DNA of 64,000 nucleotides from Halobellus sp. LT62 (GTDB taxonomy: Archaea > Halobacteriota > Halobacteria > Halobacteriales > Haloferacaceae): assembly GCF_037031285.1 (NCBI RefSeq), contig NZ_JAYEZO010000001.1, positions 620,001 through 684,000 on the forward strand. The letters are read 5' to 3'. Positions within the stretch are counted from its first letter, which is position 1. Each line of letters starts with the position of its first letter. The position numbers and the translations under genes are program-made. The notes under the pieces were generated by a model. It had not been told where the DNA came from, ran no database searches, and saw nothing but the letters and a program-made list of their open reading frames with translations. Below are positions 1 to 8,541 of this stretch, piece by piece.

Positions 1-2505
1 CAGTTCGCCCACGAGGGCGAGACGTTCAACATCCGACGGGAACTTCGGCGCTCCGGGGACCGCATCGGGACGACGATCTGCACGCTCGAAGGCCCCGACG
101 TCGCGGTCGACGGCGCGACTGACGTCCGCGCGTTCGTCACCGACCTCCTGCGGATGGACGCCGAGGCGTTCGTCAACTGCGCGTACGTCCGCCAGGGAGA
201 GGTGAACAAGCTCATCAACGCCACGCCGGCCCAGCGGCAGGACACCATCGACGACCTCCTTCAATTGGGGAAGTTAGAGGAGTACCGCGAACGGGCCGGG
301 CAGGCGCGACTCGGCGTCGAAGACGTCCGATCGGAGAGGAAGGGCGCGCTCGCGAAGCTCGACTCCCAGATCGAGGCCAAGGAGGACGCCGACCTCCACG
401 CGCGGCTGAACGAACTCGAAACGAAGTTGGCCGACGTCGATTCCGATATCGAACGCTTCGAGGAGCAAAAGGCGCGCGCGGAGGAGACGCTCGCGGAGGC
501 CGAGGAAGTCCTCGACTCCCACGAGGAGACGAAGGCGACGCTCGACGACCTCGACGGCGACATCGCCGACCTCCGAGAGACGATCGAATCAGACGAGAAA
601 GAGCGCGACGAGCTCCGCTCGGAGATCGTCGACCGTCGCGATCGGATCGACGAGCTCGAACGTGAGCTCGAATCCGCGGCGGAGAAGACCGATCTCGAGG
701 GAGCAACCGGCGCTGACGACGCGGTCGACGCGGCGGCGGTCGACGCCGACGTGCTCGACGCGCGCCGCGAATCGCTGAACGAGCGGGAGGAAGCGGTCCG
801 CGAGGAACTCACCGACGCGCGCCGACGCGAGACGATGCTGTCGAACCAAGCCGAGAAGTTGGCCGAGCGCGCCGACGAGTTGGAGACGCGCGCGGAGGAA
901 CTCCGAGAGCGCGCCTCGGAGGCGGAATCGACCGCGAACGACGCCGAGAGCCGGGCCGAAGAGCGGAGCGCGGAACTGGCGGAACTCGACGACGAGATCG
1001 ACGCCCTGCGCGAGCGCTTCGACGACCCGCCGGTCGCGGTCGGCGAGGCCACGGCCCATCGCGAGTCGGTGCAGGCCTCGCTCCGAGAGACGCGCGAGTC
1101 GCTCGCGACGAAGCGCGCGGAGTTGGAGTCGGCCCGAGAGCGCCTCGAAGAAGCCGAAGCGCTCCGCGCGGCGGGGAAGTGCCCCGAGTGCGGCCAGCCG
1201 GTCGATGGATCGCCGCACGTCGACGCCATCGGCGAACACGAGGCGGAGATCGCCGACCTCGAAGCCGACATCGATGATCTCGAAGCGGAAGTGGACGAGC
1301 GTGAAGCGGCGCTGGAGACCGCGGAATCCCTCGTCGACGCCGAGTCGCGCTTGGGGAACCTCCGCGAGAAGCGCACGCTGATCGAGAGCAGCATCGAGGA
1401 CGCCCGCGAGACCCTCCGAGAGCGACGCGAGGAGGCCGAATCCGCTCGCGAGGAGGCGGACGAACTCGACGCGCAGGCCGAAGAAAAGCGCGAGGCGGCG
1501 GAGACCCAGTCGGCGGCCGCCGAGGACGCCGAAGCGGACGTCCAATCCCTCGAAGGCGATCTCGACGAGATCGAAACCGAACGCGAGCGGTTGGATCGAG
1601 TCGAGGCCCTCCGCTCTGCGATCGACGAGGCGGATTCGGAGATCGATCGGCTTCGGGAGCGCCGACAGACCATCGCCGAGCAGAACGACGAGCGGCGGGA
1701 GTACCTCCAAGAGAAGCGTGAGCGACGCGAAGAACTGGCCGACGCGGTCGACGAGGAGCGCGTCGAGACGGCCAAGGCAAACAAAGCGGACGCCGAGGAG
1801 TATCTCGCGAACGTCCCCGAGAAACTCGACGAACTCCGCGGACAGCGCGACGCACTGCAGAACGACATCGGCGGCGTGAAGACGTCGCTCACAGAGCTCG
1901 AATCGCTCCGCGAGGACAGGGCGGAGATCGCCGCGAAGGTCGAGGCGCTGGACTCGGTTCACGAGGAGATATCCACGCTGGAATCGACCTACAGCGACCT
2001 CCGGGCCGAACTCCGACGACGGAACGTCGAGACGCTCGAACGGATGCTCAACGAGACGTTCGACCTCGTCTACGCCAACGACGCGTATTCGCGGATCCGC
2101 CTCGACGACGAGTACGAACTGACGGTCTTCCAGAAGGACGGAACGGCGCTCGACCCCGAACAGCTCTCCGGCGGCGAGCGCGCGCTGTTCAACCTCTCGC
2201 TGCGCTGTGCGATCTATCGGCTGCTCGCGGAGGGGATCGAGGGCTCGGCACCGATGCCACCGCTCATCCTCGACGAGCCGACCGTCTTCCTCGATTCGGG
2301 GCACGTCTCCCGGCTGGTCGACCTCGTCGAGGAGATGCGGCGGCTGGGCGTCGCGCAGATCCTGATCGTGAGCCACGACGACGACCTCGTCGCGGCCGCG
2401 GACGACCTCGTCACCGTCGAGAAGGACCCGACGAGCAACCGCTCCTCCGTCGACCGCGTCGCCGACGCGTCGCTCGCGGCGATCGAACCGAGCGCGGACG
2501 ACTGA
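1..2505 (+). CDS. rad50: DNA double-strand break repair ATPase Rad50 (5' end missing)
   Basis: ABC/SMC-type ATPase of the Mre11-Rad50 complex, acting in the cytoplasm on DNA ends. The reading frame is open from base 1, so the gene starts outside the window; compared with haloarchaeal Rad50 roughly 70-75 N-terminal residues, including Walker A, are missing. Visible in the 834-residue remainder: the conserved stretch FVNCAYVRQGEVNKLINAT with the Q-loop glutamine, long heptad-rich acidic coiled coils, the zinc hook CPECGQP at fragment residue about 394, a second coiled coil, the ABC signature LSGGERALFNLSLR near residue 722, and Walker B LILDEPTVFLD with the downstream D-loop and SHDDD switch His. 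An internal ATG at 154 opens a long frame, but conserved residues precede it, so it is not the start. Mre11 would be expected just upstream, outside the window. Confidence 0.97.
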   Translation, partial: QFAHEGETFNIRRELRRSGDRIGTTICTLEGPDVAVDGATDVRAFVTDLLRMDAEAFVNCAYVRQGEVNKLINATPAQRQDTIDDLLQLGKLEEYRERAGQARLGVEDVRSERKGALAKLDSQIEAKEDADLHARLNELETKLADVDSDIERFEEQKARAEETLAEAEEVLDSHEETKATLDDLDGDIADLRETIESDEKERDELRSEIVDRRDRIDELERELESAAEKTDLEGATGADDAVDAAAVDADVLDARRESLNEREEAVREELTDARRRETMLSNQAEKLAERADELETRAEELRERASEAESTANDAESRAEERSAELAELDDEIDALRERFDDPPVAVGEATAHRESVQASLRETRESLATKRAELESARERLEEAEALRAAGKCPECGQPVDGSPHVDAIGEHEAEIADLEADIDDLEAEVDEREAALETAESLVDAESRLGNLREKRTLIESSIEDARETLRERREEAESAREEADELDAQAEEKREAAETQSAAAEDAEADVQSLEGDLDEIETERERLDRVEALRSAIDEADSEIDRLRERRQTIAEQNDERREYLQEKRERREELADAVDEERVETAKANKADAEEYLANVPEKLDELRGQRDALQNDIGGVKTSLTELESLREDRAEIAAKVEALDSVHEEISTLESTYSDLRAELRRRNVETLERMLNETFDLVYANDAYSRIRLDDEYELTVFQKDGTALDPEQLSGGERALFNLSLRCAIYRLLAEGIEGSAPMPPLILDEPTVFLDSGHVSRLVDLVEEMRRLGVAQILIVSHDDDLVAAADDLVTVEKDPTSNRSSVDRVADASLAAIEPSADD

Positions 2506-2573
2506 TCGGTGATGGTCTCGGCGGTAGATCGGTGATCGGTTTCGGCGGTAGATCGGTGATCGGTTTCGGCGGT
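2504..2573. repeat. Three-copy 24-bp tandem repeat after rad50
   Basis: Unit gatcggtgatcggtttcgg plus cggta, repeated three times in a row. The first copy is 23 bp with two differences and overlaps the rad50 stop codon (TGA at 2503-2505); copies two and three are identical over 23 bp. It lies between the stop codon of rad50 and the convergent methyltransferase gene. Likely replication slippage; no function is evident. Confidence 0.9.
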
Positions 2574-2673
2574 CGGACCGAACGCTGGCGTGTTCTCACA
2601 CGATAGGGGCGAGTTCGGGGACGGTCTCCCGCGTCGACACCGTTCCCGAGGCTACAATCCACACGCGGCCCTG

Positions 2674-3441
2674 CTACTTGTGAGCGCCGAGCGAGATACT
2701 CTTCACGCCGTATTTCTGACACGCGTTCGCCGCTTGGTCCGAAATGAACTCGTATTGGGTGTTTTCCCGGACGTCCGTCACCTCGAACCCGGAGTCTTCG
2801 ATGATGGACGTGTAGCGGTCGACCTGTTCGGCCCCACCGATGCAGGCCGCCCACAGGTCTTCGTTGTTCTTGATGCTCTCGGGCATCAGTTTCTCGCTGA
2901 TGATGTCCGAGATAGCGAGCCGTCCGTCCGACGCGAGGACTCGGTTCGCCTCCGCGAACACTCGCCGTTTGTCCGGCGAGAGGTTGATGACTCCGTTCGA
3001 GATCACGACGTCGAACGCGCCGTCATCGAAGGGAATGTCCTCGATGTATCCCCGTTCGAAGGAGACGTTGTCCATCCCCGCCTCGTCGCGTAGCTGCCGT
3101 GCCTTCGCGAGCTGTTGGTCGGTCATATCCAATCCGGTCACGCTCCCCGTCTCTGCGACCTGTACCGCCGCGACGAACGCGTCCGTCCCGGAACCGCTCC
3201 CGAGGTCGAGGACGTCGTCGCCTTCTCGAAGGTCCGCGAGGTCGAAGTGATACCCCACGCCAGCGAAGGACGCTACGGCCTGTGCGGGAATCCGATCGAG
3301 ATCGCTCGTCGGATAGCCGAGCCGCTTCGCCAGCCCGCGGCCCATCTCGAAGTGATACTCCTCGTCCGGCGCTTCGGCGACGTCTCGATAGACGCTCTTG
3401 ACCGCCCGTTCGAGACGTTCGACGTCGAGTGACTCTGCCAT
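2674..3441 (-). CDS. Class I SAM-dependent methyltransferase, ArsM-like
   Basis: Predicted cytoplasmic methyltransferase of 255 aa. The Rossmann motif I reads VLDLGSGSGTD (about residues 77-87), followed by an acidic residue in TGLDMTD for ribose binding, and motif ISNGVINL. This pattern and the segment ending GRLAISDI resemble the arsenite methyltransferase/UbiE-type family often annotated arsM. Only two late cysteines (in WAACIGG and NACQKYG) are present, so arsenic as the substrate is uncertain. The ATG at 3441 is chosen; an in-frame GTG lies nine bases further up. It begins 13 bases after the OsmC stop and is almost surely co-transcribed with OsmC and the DUF1059 gene. An alternative is a methyltransferase for another soft metalloid or a small metabolite. 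Confidence 0.85.
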   Translation of the reverse strand: MAESLDVERLERAVKSVYRDVAEAPDEEYHFEMGRGLAKRLGYPTSDLDRIPAQAVASFAGVGYHFDLADLREGDDVLDLGSGSGTDAFVAAVQVAETGSVTGLDMTDQQLAKARQLRDEAGMDNVSFERGYIEDIPFDDGAFDVVISNGVINLSPDKRRVFAEANRVLASDGRLAISDIISEKLMPESIKNNEDLWAACIGGAEQVDRYTSIIEDSGFEVTDVRENTQYEFISDQAANACQKYGVKSISLGAHK

Positions 3442-3454
3442 TCGTATCACTTCG

Positions 3455-4060
3455 TTAGTCGTCGGCCCTCACTTCCGCCGGTGTATTCACCGTAAGTTGG
3501 ATGTCCTGATCGAGGGAGACGAGCGTGTAGACCGGTGCGCGCCGCGCCCACTCGTCGATCTGATCTTTGTCGAGATCCGGACTCTCGATTTCGATTTCGG
3601 CCGTCAGGTTCTCGAAGACGGCGTCCGCTTCTTCGAGGTCCTTGAGGCTGAAGAGGACTCTCGGATCGAAATCCGTTCGGACCCGGGTCTGGAGGTGGTC
3701 GATGTCGACGCCGTTGGCGACGGCGTTGATGGTGATCCCAACGTTGATGCAGGAGGCGAGCGCGGAGAGCGCGGCCTCGATCGGTTCCAGCCGGTCGGTT
3801 CCGCCGACCCAGCCGCCCGCATCCAACACTTCCTTCCACGCCCCGTAGGGGATCGTGTACTCGCGGGTCTCGCGCGCGATGGTCTCGCCGCCGAGTTCGT
3901 AACTGTCCACCTTCGCGAGGCTGTGCGCGCACGTCCCTTCGTAGGTGGATCGCGCGCCGAGTCCAAGACGTACGTCGTCCGGATTTTCGGCCGCGAACTC
4001 GGCGAACCCTTCGAGTGTCTCGAGGTCCACACCTTGGTGAACCTGCTGGTCAGCCGCCAT
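3455..4060 (-). CDS. OsmC family protein lacking the second redox cysteine
   Basis: OsmC/Ohr fold protein of 201 aa; the family reduces organic hydroperoxides with a cysteine pair. The first cysteine is clear (LASCINVGITINA, Cys104) in the long central helix. In the place of the second cysteine, normally CPV before the final strand, the protein has ARRAPVYTL, so position 175 is alanine. Without it a disulfide mechanism is not possible in the usual form, and the protein may use a different reductant or bind a thiol compound. Arg/Glu-rich early segment TREYTIPYGAW fits an OsmC active site. Its ATG is two bases after the DUF1059 stop, and the methyltransferase follows by 13 bases, giving a three-gene operon. 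Confidence 0.88.
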   Translation of the reverse strand: MAADQQVHQGVDLETLEGFAEFAAENPDDVRLGLGARSTYEGTCAHSLAKVDSYELGGETIARETREYTIPYGAWKEVLDAGGWVGGTDRLEPIEAALSALASCINVGITINAVANGVDIDHLQTRVRTDFDPRVLFSLKDLEEADAVFENLTAEIEIESPDLDKDQIDEWARRAPVYTLVSLDQDIQLTVNTPAEVRADD

Positions 4061-4062
4061 AG

Positions 4063-4236
4063 TTACACGACCTGCAGGTAGTCCGTCCGAAGTTCGTCGT
4101 CCGAGAAGTCCTGCCCGTGCACCTTTTTCATGTGATTCCTTGCCAGTTCGACCGCTTCGGCTTCGTTCTCCGATTGGACGATGAACCGGCAGTCGTTCGC
4201 CGCCGATTCACAGTCGAGTTTGTGTGCTCGTGCCAT
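4063..4236 (-). CDS. DUF1059 family small protein (57 aa)
   Basis: A 57-residue protein, read directly on the minus strand. It starts MARAHKLDCESAANDC and ends TDYLQVV. The pattern of a paired cysteine (C9, C16), a central helix of the type EAEAVELARNHMKKVHG and an acidic end matches the DUF1059 family as I remember it, which is small, cytoplasmic, and of unknown function. It is the first gene of the operon with OsmC and the methyltransferase; stop and next ATG are two bases apart. The upstream palindrome at 4246-4261 lies 10 bases before its start. The gene set suggests handling of a reactive electrophile or metalloid. Confidence 0.85.
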   Translation of the reverse strand: MARAHKLDCESAANDCRFIVQSENEAEAVELARNHMKKVHGQDFSDDELRTDYLQVV

Positions 4237-4245
4237 AGTGGTTCA

Positions 4246-4261
4246 GTTGCCTTTCGGCAAC
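4246..4261. promoter_or_regulatory. Inverted repeat before the DUF1059-OsmC operon
   Basis: Perfect 6-bp arms GTTGCC and GGCAAC separated by TTTC, 10 bases upstream of the DUF1059 start codon. A second small palindrome, GTTA-N6-TAAC, lies at 4282-4295. Either could be an operator of the operon, or the first could be a 5' UTR hairpin. The remainder of the 341-bp gap 4237-4577 shows no convincing gene. Confidence 0.4.
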
Positions 4262-4577
4262 CGTCGATTCGCTTCCAAGCGTTACGTAGCTAACTCGTGA
4301 CACACCTGCGGTTGCTGACTCCGTATCCACGCGTTGACCACCCGGCAGCGACTGACGGTTGCGCAGACGATGACCGGTCGTCATCATTTGGAAACGGAAA
4401 TCGCCACCCACCGGACGGACGCGCCTCCGTACGTGGCCGGCGAACACGTCGACCGTCGCCGACGACGGAAGAGCCAGTGTGTTGCTCGTCGGACCCGATT
4501 GACTGCGTCGTCGGACGAACTGTTGTCGCTCACCGATCGCGAGCGGCGAGCACAGGCAAACAGTTCCAACAACCGGC

Positions 4578-5384
4578 TCACTCAGTGACCGTTTCGAGCG
4601 GGACTGTCGGCGTCTTGCGCCGGAAAAACGAGAACTTCGATTCCGCCCACTCGCGTGCTTCCGGCGAGTCGGTGTCGAGTAACACCCGGATCGTTTGCGT
4701 GTCGGGGTCGTGGCCGCACACCGCGATCCGGTGGTCGAAGATACCCACCCCATACGACGGGAGATCGTCGTGCAGTCGGATGGTGAGATTACCGCTCGCC
4801 AGCGTCTCGGAGAACAGTTCCGGATAGGTCGAACGGATGTACCTGACGACGCCCGGCGGGTCGATGACCTCGGTTTGCATACCGTCGATGACTCGCTGAC
4901 AGAACTCGTCACGACACGGCTCGAGGAGGGCGAGGTCGGACCCGACGAAGCGGAACCGCTCGGTCTCTCTAATCAGCGTGAGAAACCGGTTTACCGGGGC
5001 GTACGGGTTGTCGGCTCCGGCGACCGTCACGACGGCGTCCGAGCACATCTCGAGGGTGACCCCAGTTTCTTCGCCCGGGAGCCACTGCCAGACGTCCCGG
5101 ACCTTCCGCTCGATTTCGACCCGTTCGATCAGCTCCGCCATCGCGAGCGCGATGAACGAACCCAGCTGCGTCGATTCGTACTGGTACCCGTTTCTGCGGA
5201 CCCAGTTGCGGTCTTCGAACTCCCGTAGCGTCCGTCGGATCGTGGACGAAGAGACACCCGTCATCTCCCAGAGTTCGGATCGGCTACGGGGACGGGCAGC
5301 TAGCGCGACGAGCGTCGGCGTGCGGTGTTCGGACCGCGCGAGGTACGCGATATCGTCGATCGGTGATCCCGTGCTCGGCCCCAT
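4578..5384 (-). CDS. Haloarchaeal HTH transcriptional regulator with C-terminal sensor domain
   Basis: Probable DNA-binding regulator of 268 aa. The N-terminal winged helix (residues about 15-70) has the helix-turn-helix TGVSSSTIRRTLREFEDR; a long helix follows and then a C-terminal domain of about 150 aa typical of haloarchaeal HTH regulators that carry a DUF1724/HVO_A0261-type effector region. ATG 5384 is chosen over an upstream GTG at 5399 because an AT-rich TATA-like element (TTATTAGG on the minus strand, around 5412) lies about 27 nt before it, fitting a leaderless transcript. It lies directly upstream of, and in the same direction as, the DUF1059-OsmC-methyltransferase operon, with a 341-bp gap, and is the natural candidate for its regulator. 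Confidence 0.8.
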   Translation of the reverse strand: MGPSTGSPIDDIAYLARSEHRTPTLVALAARPRSRSELWEMTGVSSSTIRRTLREFEDRNWVRRNGYQYESTQLGSFIALAMAELIERVEIERKVRDVWQWLPGEETGVTLEMCSDAVVTVAGADNPYAPVNRFLTLIRETERFRFVGSDLALLEPCRDEFCQRVIDGMQTEVIDPPGVVRYIRSTYPELFSETLASGNLTIRLHDDLPSYGVGIFDHRIAVCGHDPDTQTIRVLLDTDSPEAREWAESKFSFFRRKTPTVPLETVTE

Positions 5385-5503
5385 GGTATTAGTACACACG
5401 GTTTCCTAATAACCGTTCTCGTCCGTGGAACGAACCCGAACCGATACGGTGGACTGGCGCGAGTAATCGGTGCTCTCAACACCGCCGCATTCGATGCTCG
5501 CGT

Positions 5504-6190
5504 ATGGGCACGCCGCGTTCAACCCGCGAAGAGCAGGCCGCGGAGGTTCTCGACCGACTCTACGAGGAGTATCCGGATTCGACGATCTCGCTTAACTACT
5601 CGAACCGGTTGGAATTGCTCGTCGCCGTCGTCCTCTCCGCACAGTGCACCGACGAGCGGGTCAATCAGGTGACCGAGGAGCTGTTCGAGAAGTATCGGAG
5701 CGCGGCCGACTACGCCGACGCCGACGAGGCGGAACTCGCCGACGACATCTACGGGATCACGTTTCACAACAACAAGGCCGGCTATCTGAAATCGATCGGC
5801 GAGGCGTTGGTGGCCGAGCACGACGGCGAGGTCCCGGACACGATGGCCGAACTCACTGACCTGTCCGGCGTCGGTCGAAAGACCGCGAACGTCGTTCTGC
5901 AGCACGGCCACGATGTCGTGGAGGGAATCGTCGTCGACACGCACGTCCAGCGCATCTCTCGACGACTCGGTATCGCCGAGGAGGAGACGCCGACGAAGAT
6001 CGAGCGCGAACTGATGGAGTTGGTTCCGGAATCCGACTGGCAGCAGTTCACGCACCTCTTCATCAGCCACGGCCGCGCGGTCTGCACCGCTCGCAACCCC
6101 GACTGCGAGGCGTGCGTCCTCGAAGACCGCTGCCCGTCGTCGAAGCTCGACGGCGGCGTCGACCTTGCGTCGGGCGAAGCGTGGAGCTAG
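5504..6190 (+). CDS. nth: Endonuclease III
   Basis: Bifunctional DNA glycosylase/AP lyase for oxidised pyrimidines, 228 aa, the usual length. The helix-hairpin-helix reads LSGVGRKTANVVL with the catalytic lysine (Lys126), followed by VDTHVQRISRRLG with the catalytic aspartate (Asp145). The C-terminal 4Fe-4S motif C-X6-C-X2-C-X5-C is intact (Cys194, 201, 204, 210). It is a single gene divergent from the HTH regulator. Confidence 0.97.
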   Translation: MGTPRSTREEQAAEVLDRLYEEYPDSTISLNYSNRLELLVAVVLSAQCTDERVNQVTEELFEKYRSAADYADADEAELADDIYGITFHNNKAGYLKSIGEALVAEHDGEVPDTMAELTDLSGVGRKTANVVLQHGHDVVEGIVVDTHVQRISRRLGIAEEETPTKIERELMELVPESDWQQFTHLFISHGRAVCTARNPDCEACVLEDRCPSSKLDGGVDLASGEAWS

Positions 6191-6233
6191 TTCAGTGGGC
6201 GGCGTCCAGCGGCTGTAAATCAAGCGACGGCGG

Positions 6234-6716
6234 CTATCCGAGCACGTACCGTCCGAGATACTGCGACATCCCGAGGAGCCACGCGAGGAACCAGAAGATC
6301 ACGTAGCCGAAGACGCCGACCCGGAGTCGTCCGCGCCACGCGCTCATATCCGGGTGCAGCTCGTCGAGGTCCACGTCCTGCTCTGGGTTCTCATAGAGGT
6401 CGGCGTCGCGTTTCACCTGCAGGATCCGCACGATCCCGGTCAGCGCGAGGACCAAGAGCGCGTACGCCTGCAGCCCCAAAATCGCGTGGATGACGGTCAC
6501 GCCGCCGAGTTGATCAAGGAGTCGGGGGAGCATCCACGTCACGACCGGGATCGTCGTGAGAATCAACCCGGGGACGATGAACTTCAGGTGGTAGATGAGG
6601 ACGCTCCAGCTGACCGTGTCGGCATCGATCATGATCCACGCGCCGTAGAGGTAGAAGGGGAGGCTGACCGTGACCATCAACGCGGCGACCGTCGCGATGG
6701 CCGACTCGGATACCAT
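6234..6716 (-). CDS. Four-helix membrane protein near cytochrome b cluster (DUF7321-like)
   Basis: 160-aa integral membrane protein with four hydrophobic segments (about residues 5-28, 40-62, 75-98 and 132-152) and a short acidic loop NPEQDVDLDELHPDM before the last. Histidines occur within or next to helices 2 and 3 (IYHLKF, VIHAIL), which would be compatible with a cytochrome b561-like role, but I see no proof of haem binding. It is transcribed away from the cytochrome b cluster and shares its upstream region with the gene at 6815. From memory this corresponds to a haloarchaea-only family, DUF7321. Confidence 0.75.
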   Translation of the reverse strand: MVSESAIATVAALMVTVSLPFYLYGAWIMIDADTVSWSVLIYHLKFIVPGLILTTIPVVTWMLPRLLDQLGGVTVIHAILGLQAYALLVLALTGIVRILQVKRDADLYENPEQDVDLDELHPDMSAWRGRLRVGVFGYVIFWFLAWLLGMSQYLGRYVLG

Positions 6717-6814
6717 TGCCCGGGGTTGGACTCGCCGTCGTGTAAAGTGTCCGGCTTCTCGCGCTTGTGAAAGAACCGTTACCCTAAGGAGTCTGCCAGA
6801 CTAACGGTCGGGTA

Positions 6815-7840
6815 ATGACGGAGTCTTCCGAGGAGTCGGACACGGCTGAGCGTCGGTCCGACGCACGCCCGCCCGACGACCCGACGGACGCCGCAGGGTC
6901 GTCGGCGTCGACTACGGACGACGACTCACCATCGACTGCGGACGACTCATCGTCGACCGGAACGGACGAGCCGCGGTCGCCCGTCGACGACGAATCCGCG
7001 GCGGCCGAGGAACCGCCCGCCGAGCCGACAGATCTCGACGAGCTCCGTCGAGAGGTCGAGGAGACCTACGACTTCGACAACTTCGGCCCGGCGGACATGG
7101 CCGAGATGAGCCTCGAAGAGTGGGAGGCGGCGTTCGATCCCGACACGTGGATCGTCGGCGAGGAACTCTTAGATCGAGTCGAACAGGAACTGAACGCACG
7201 GGTCGCGATTCGAGAGATCTTCGCCGTCGTCGAGCGGATCCACGCGGGCGAGGACCGCGTCGTCGCCTACTCTGACGAGGGGTACGCGATCGTGCACGCA
7301 GACGGGAGCGTCGAGGGCGAGGGGACCGTCCTGCGCGACGTCAAACCGACCGTCGCGCTCTGTTCGATGGAGAGCTACGAGCTGATGGACGCCCCGGAGG
7401 ACGCGTCGCTTCCGGACCCCGAGGAGGTCGTCGAGGGCAGCGGTGAGTTCGGGAACCTGATGCTGCAGATCGTCGCCGCCGCACAGATCGTCGTCGGACT
7501 CGGTCTGCTCGTCGCGTGGATCGCGCTCCCGTCGCTCTCGACGATTGTCGCCCCGATCGCCGCGATCGGGTTTCTCGTCATCGGCTTTTTCCTCTTTCTC
7601 GTCGTCGCGAACGCGCGCTTATCGGACCGGTTCCGCACCGAGGAGTTTCGGAACCGACTCCGCGCGCTTCGAGCCGTCGAAGACGAACGCCCGGAGTTCC
7701 TGCCGGAATCGGAACCCGCTGACCCCGACCGCTCCAGTGGGTTCGACCAGGGGGACGACAGCGCGGATTCTCACGACGATTCGGAATCCGCTATCGGTGC
7801 GGAAGCCGCCGACGACACGGATTCGAGAAGCGAGTCGTAA
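6815..7840 (+). CDS. Acidic two-helix membrane protein of the cytochrome b cluster (DUF7319-like)
   Basis: 341-aa protein: residues 1-75 form a low-complexity Asp/Ser/Glu tail, residues 85-205 a soluble domain (FDPDTWIVGEELLDRVEQEL and so on), then two membrane helices (about 213-236 and 244-264), and a second disordered acidic tail. There is no known catalytic motif. It is the first plus-strand gene of the cluster, 60 bp before the copper protein. I recall it as haloarchaeal family DUF7319, always beside the halocyanin and cytochrome b genes, so it is probably an accessory or assembly subunit of the complex. Its function is unknown. Confidence 0.75.
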   Translation: MTESSEESDTAERRSDARPPDDPTDAAGSSASTTDDDSPSTADDSSSTGTDEPRSPVDDESAAAEEPPAEPTDLDELRREVEETYDFDNFGPADMAEMSLEEWEAAFDPDTWIVGEELLDRVEQELNARVAIREIFAVVERIHAGEDRVVAYSDEGYAIVHADGSVEGEGTVLRDVKPTVALCSMESYELMDAPEDASLPDPEEVVEGSGEFGNLMLQIVAAAQIVVGLGLLVAWIALPSLSTIVAPIAAIGFLVIGFFLFLVVANARLSDRFRTEEFRNRLRALRAVEDERPEFLPESEPADPDRSSGFDQGDDSADSHDDSESAIGAEAADDTDSRSES

Positions 7841-7900
7841 CACCCGTCGTGAGGGGGGAGTCGGTGGGTTTAAGCGCGCTGCATCCTGACGTCGAAGTGT

Positions 7901-8539
7901 ATGAAGAGGCGGGACTTTCTGCGAGCAGCGAGCGTCCCTGCTGCTGCCACGACGGCCTCTGCCACCGCCGGACTCGGTGCCGCCCAGGAGACCGAGACCG
8001 AGGGCGGAACAGCCACCGGCACGGCAACCGGAACTGGGACGGGAACGGGGACCGAAAGCGGCTCCGGCGGCGGAGCCGGGACCGAAGAGGTCCTCGTCGG
8101 CCCCGACGCGTCGCTCGTGTTCACGCCCGGAACGGACGAACCGCTACAGATCGCTCCCGGAACGACCGTCGAGTTCGTCTGGGAGTCGGACAACCACAAC
8201 ATCGTCGTCGACAGCCAGCCGGAGGATGCCAACTGGGAAGGCCACGAGACTCTCGAAAACACCGGGTTCACTTACGAGTACACGTTCGAGACGCTCGGCA
8301 CCTACGAGTACTACTGTGAGCCTCACCGGGTGTCCGGTATGGAAGCCACCATCGAAGTCGTCGAGAACCCCAACGCCGGCGGCGGTGGCGGCGAGAAGGA
8401 ACTGCACGACCTCGGCGTTCCGATTCACGCCCACTGGGTCGGCGCGGCGACGATCCTCGGGATCCTCGTGACGGTGATCTTCACGTTCTACATCCTGAAA
8501 TACGGTGAGTCCCCGCACACGGGGACCGGGAGGAACTGA
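7901..8539 (+). CDS. Membrane-anchored type I copper protein (halocyanin/plastocyanin family)
   Basis: 212 aa. The N-terminus MKRRDFLRAASVPAAA is a Tat signal. A Thr/Gly-rich linker (about residues 33-62) leads into a cupredoxin domain with all four type I copper ligands: His99 in SDNHNI, Cys139 and His142 in YYCEPH, and Met147 in VSGM. A C-terminal membrane helix (about 177-199) anchors it, so the copper site faces the outside. It starts a tight run with DUF7318, PetB and PetD (gaps of 2-4 bp), so it is very likely an electron acceptor, or a subunit, of the cytochrome b complex. Confidence 0.93.
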   Translation: MKRRDFLRAASVPAAATTASATAGLGAAQETETEGGTATGTATGTGTGTGTESGSGGGAGTEEVLVGPDASLVFTPGTDEPLQIAPGTTVEFVWESDNHNIVVDSQPEDANWEGHETLENTGFTYEYTFETLGTYEYYCEPHRVSGMEATIEVVENPNAGGGGGEKELHDLGVPIHAHWVGAATILGILVTVIFTFYILKYGESPHTGTGRN

Positions 8540-8541
8540 TA

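Noticed and set aside
261-2376. Long open frames on the minus strand opposite rad50 (543 aa and 595 aa)
   Set aside because: Their translations are Ser/Arg-rich or Leu/Arg-rich mirror images of an acidic coiled coil; no motif, and rad50 is clear on the plus strand.
4334-4588. 84-aa plus-strand frame in the gap before the DUF1059 operon
   Set aside because: Basic, Arg/Thr-rich composition, ends inside the HTH regulator gene, no promoter near; looks like chance.
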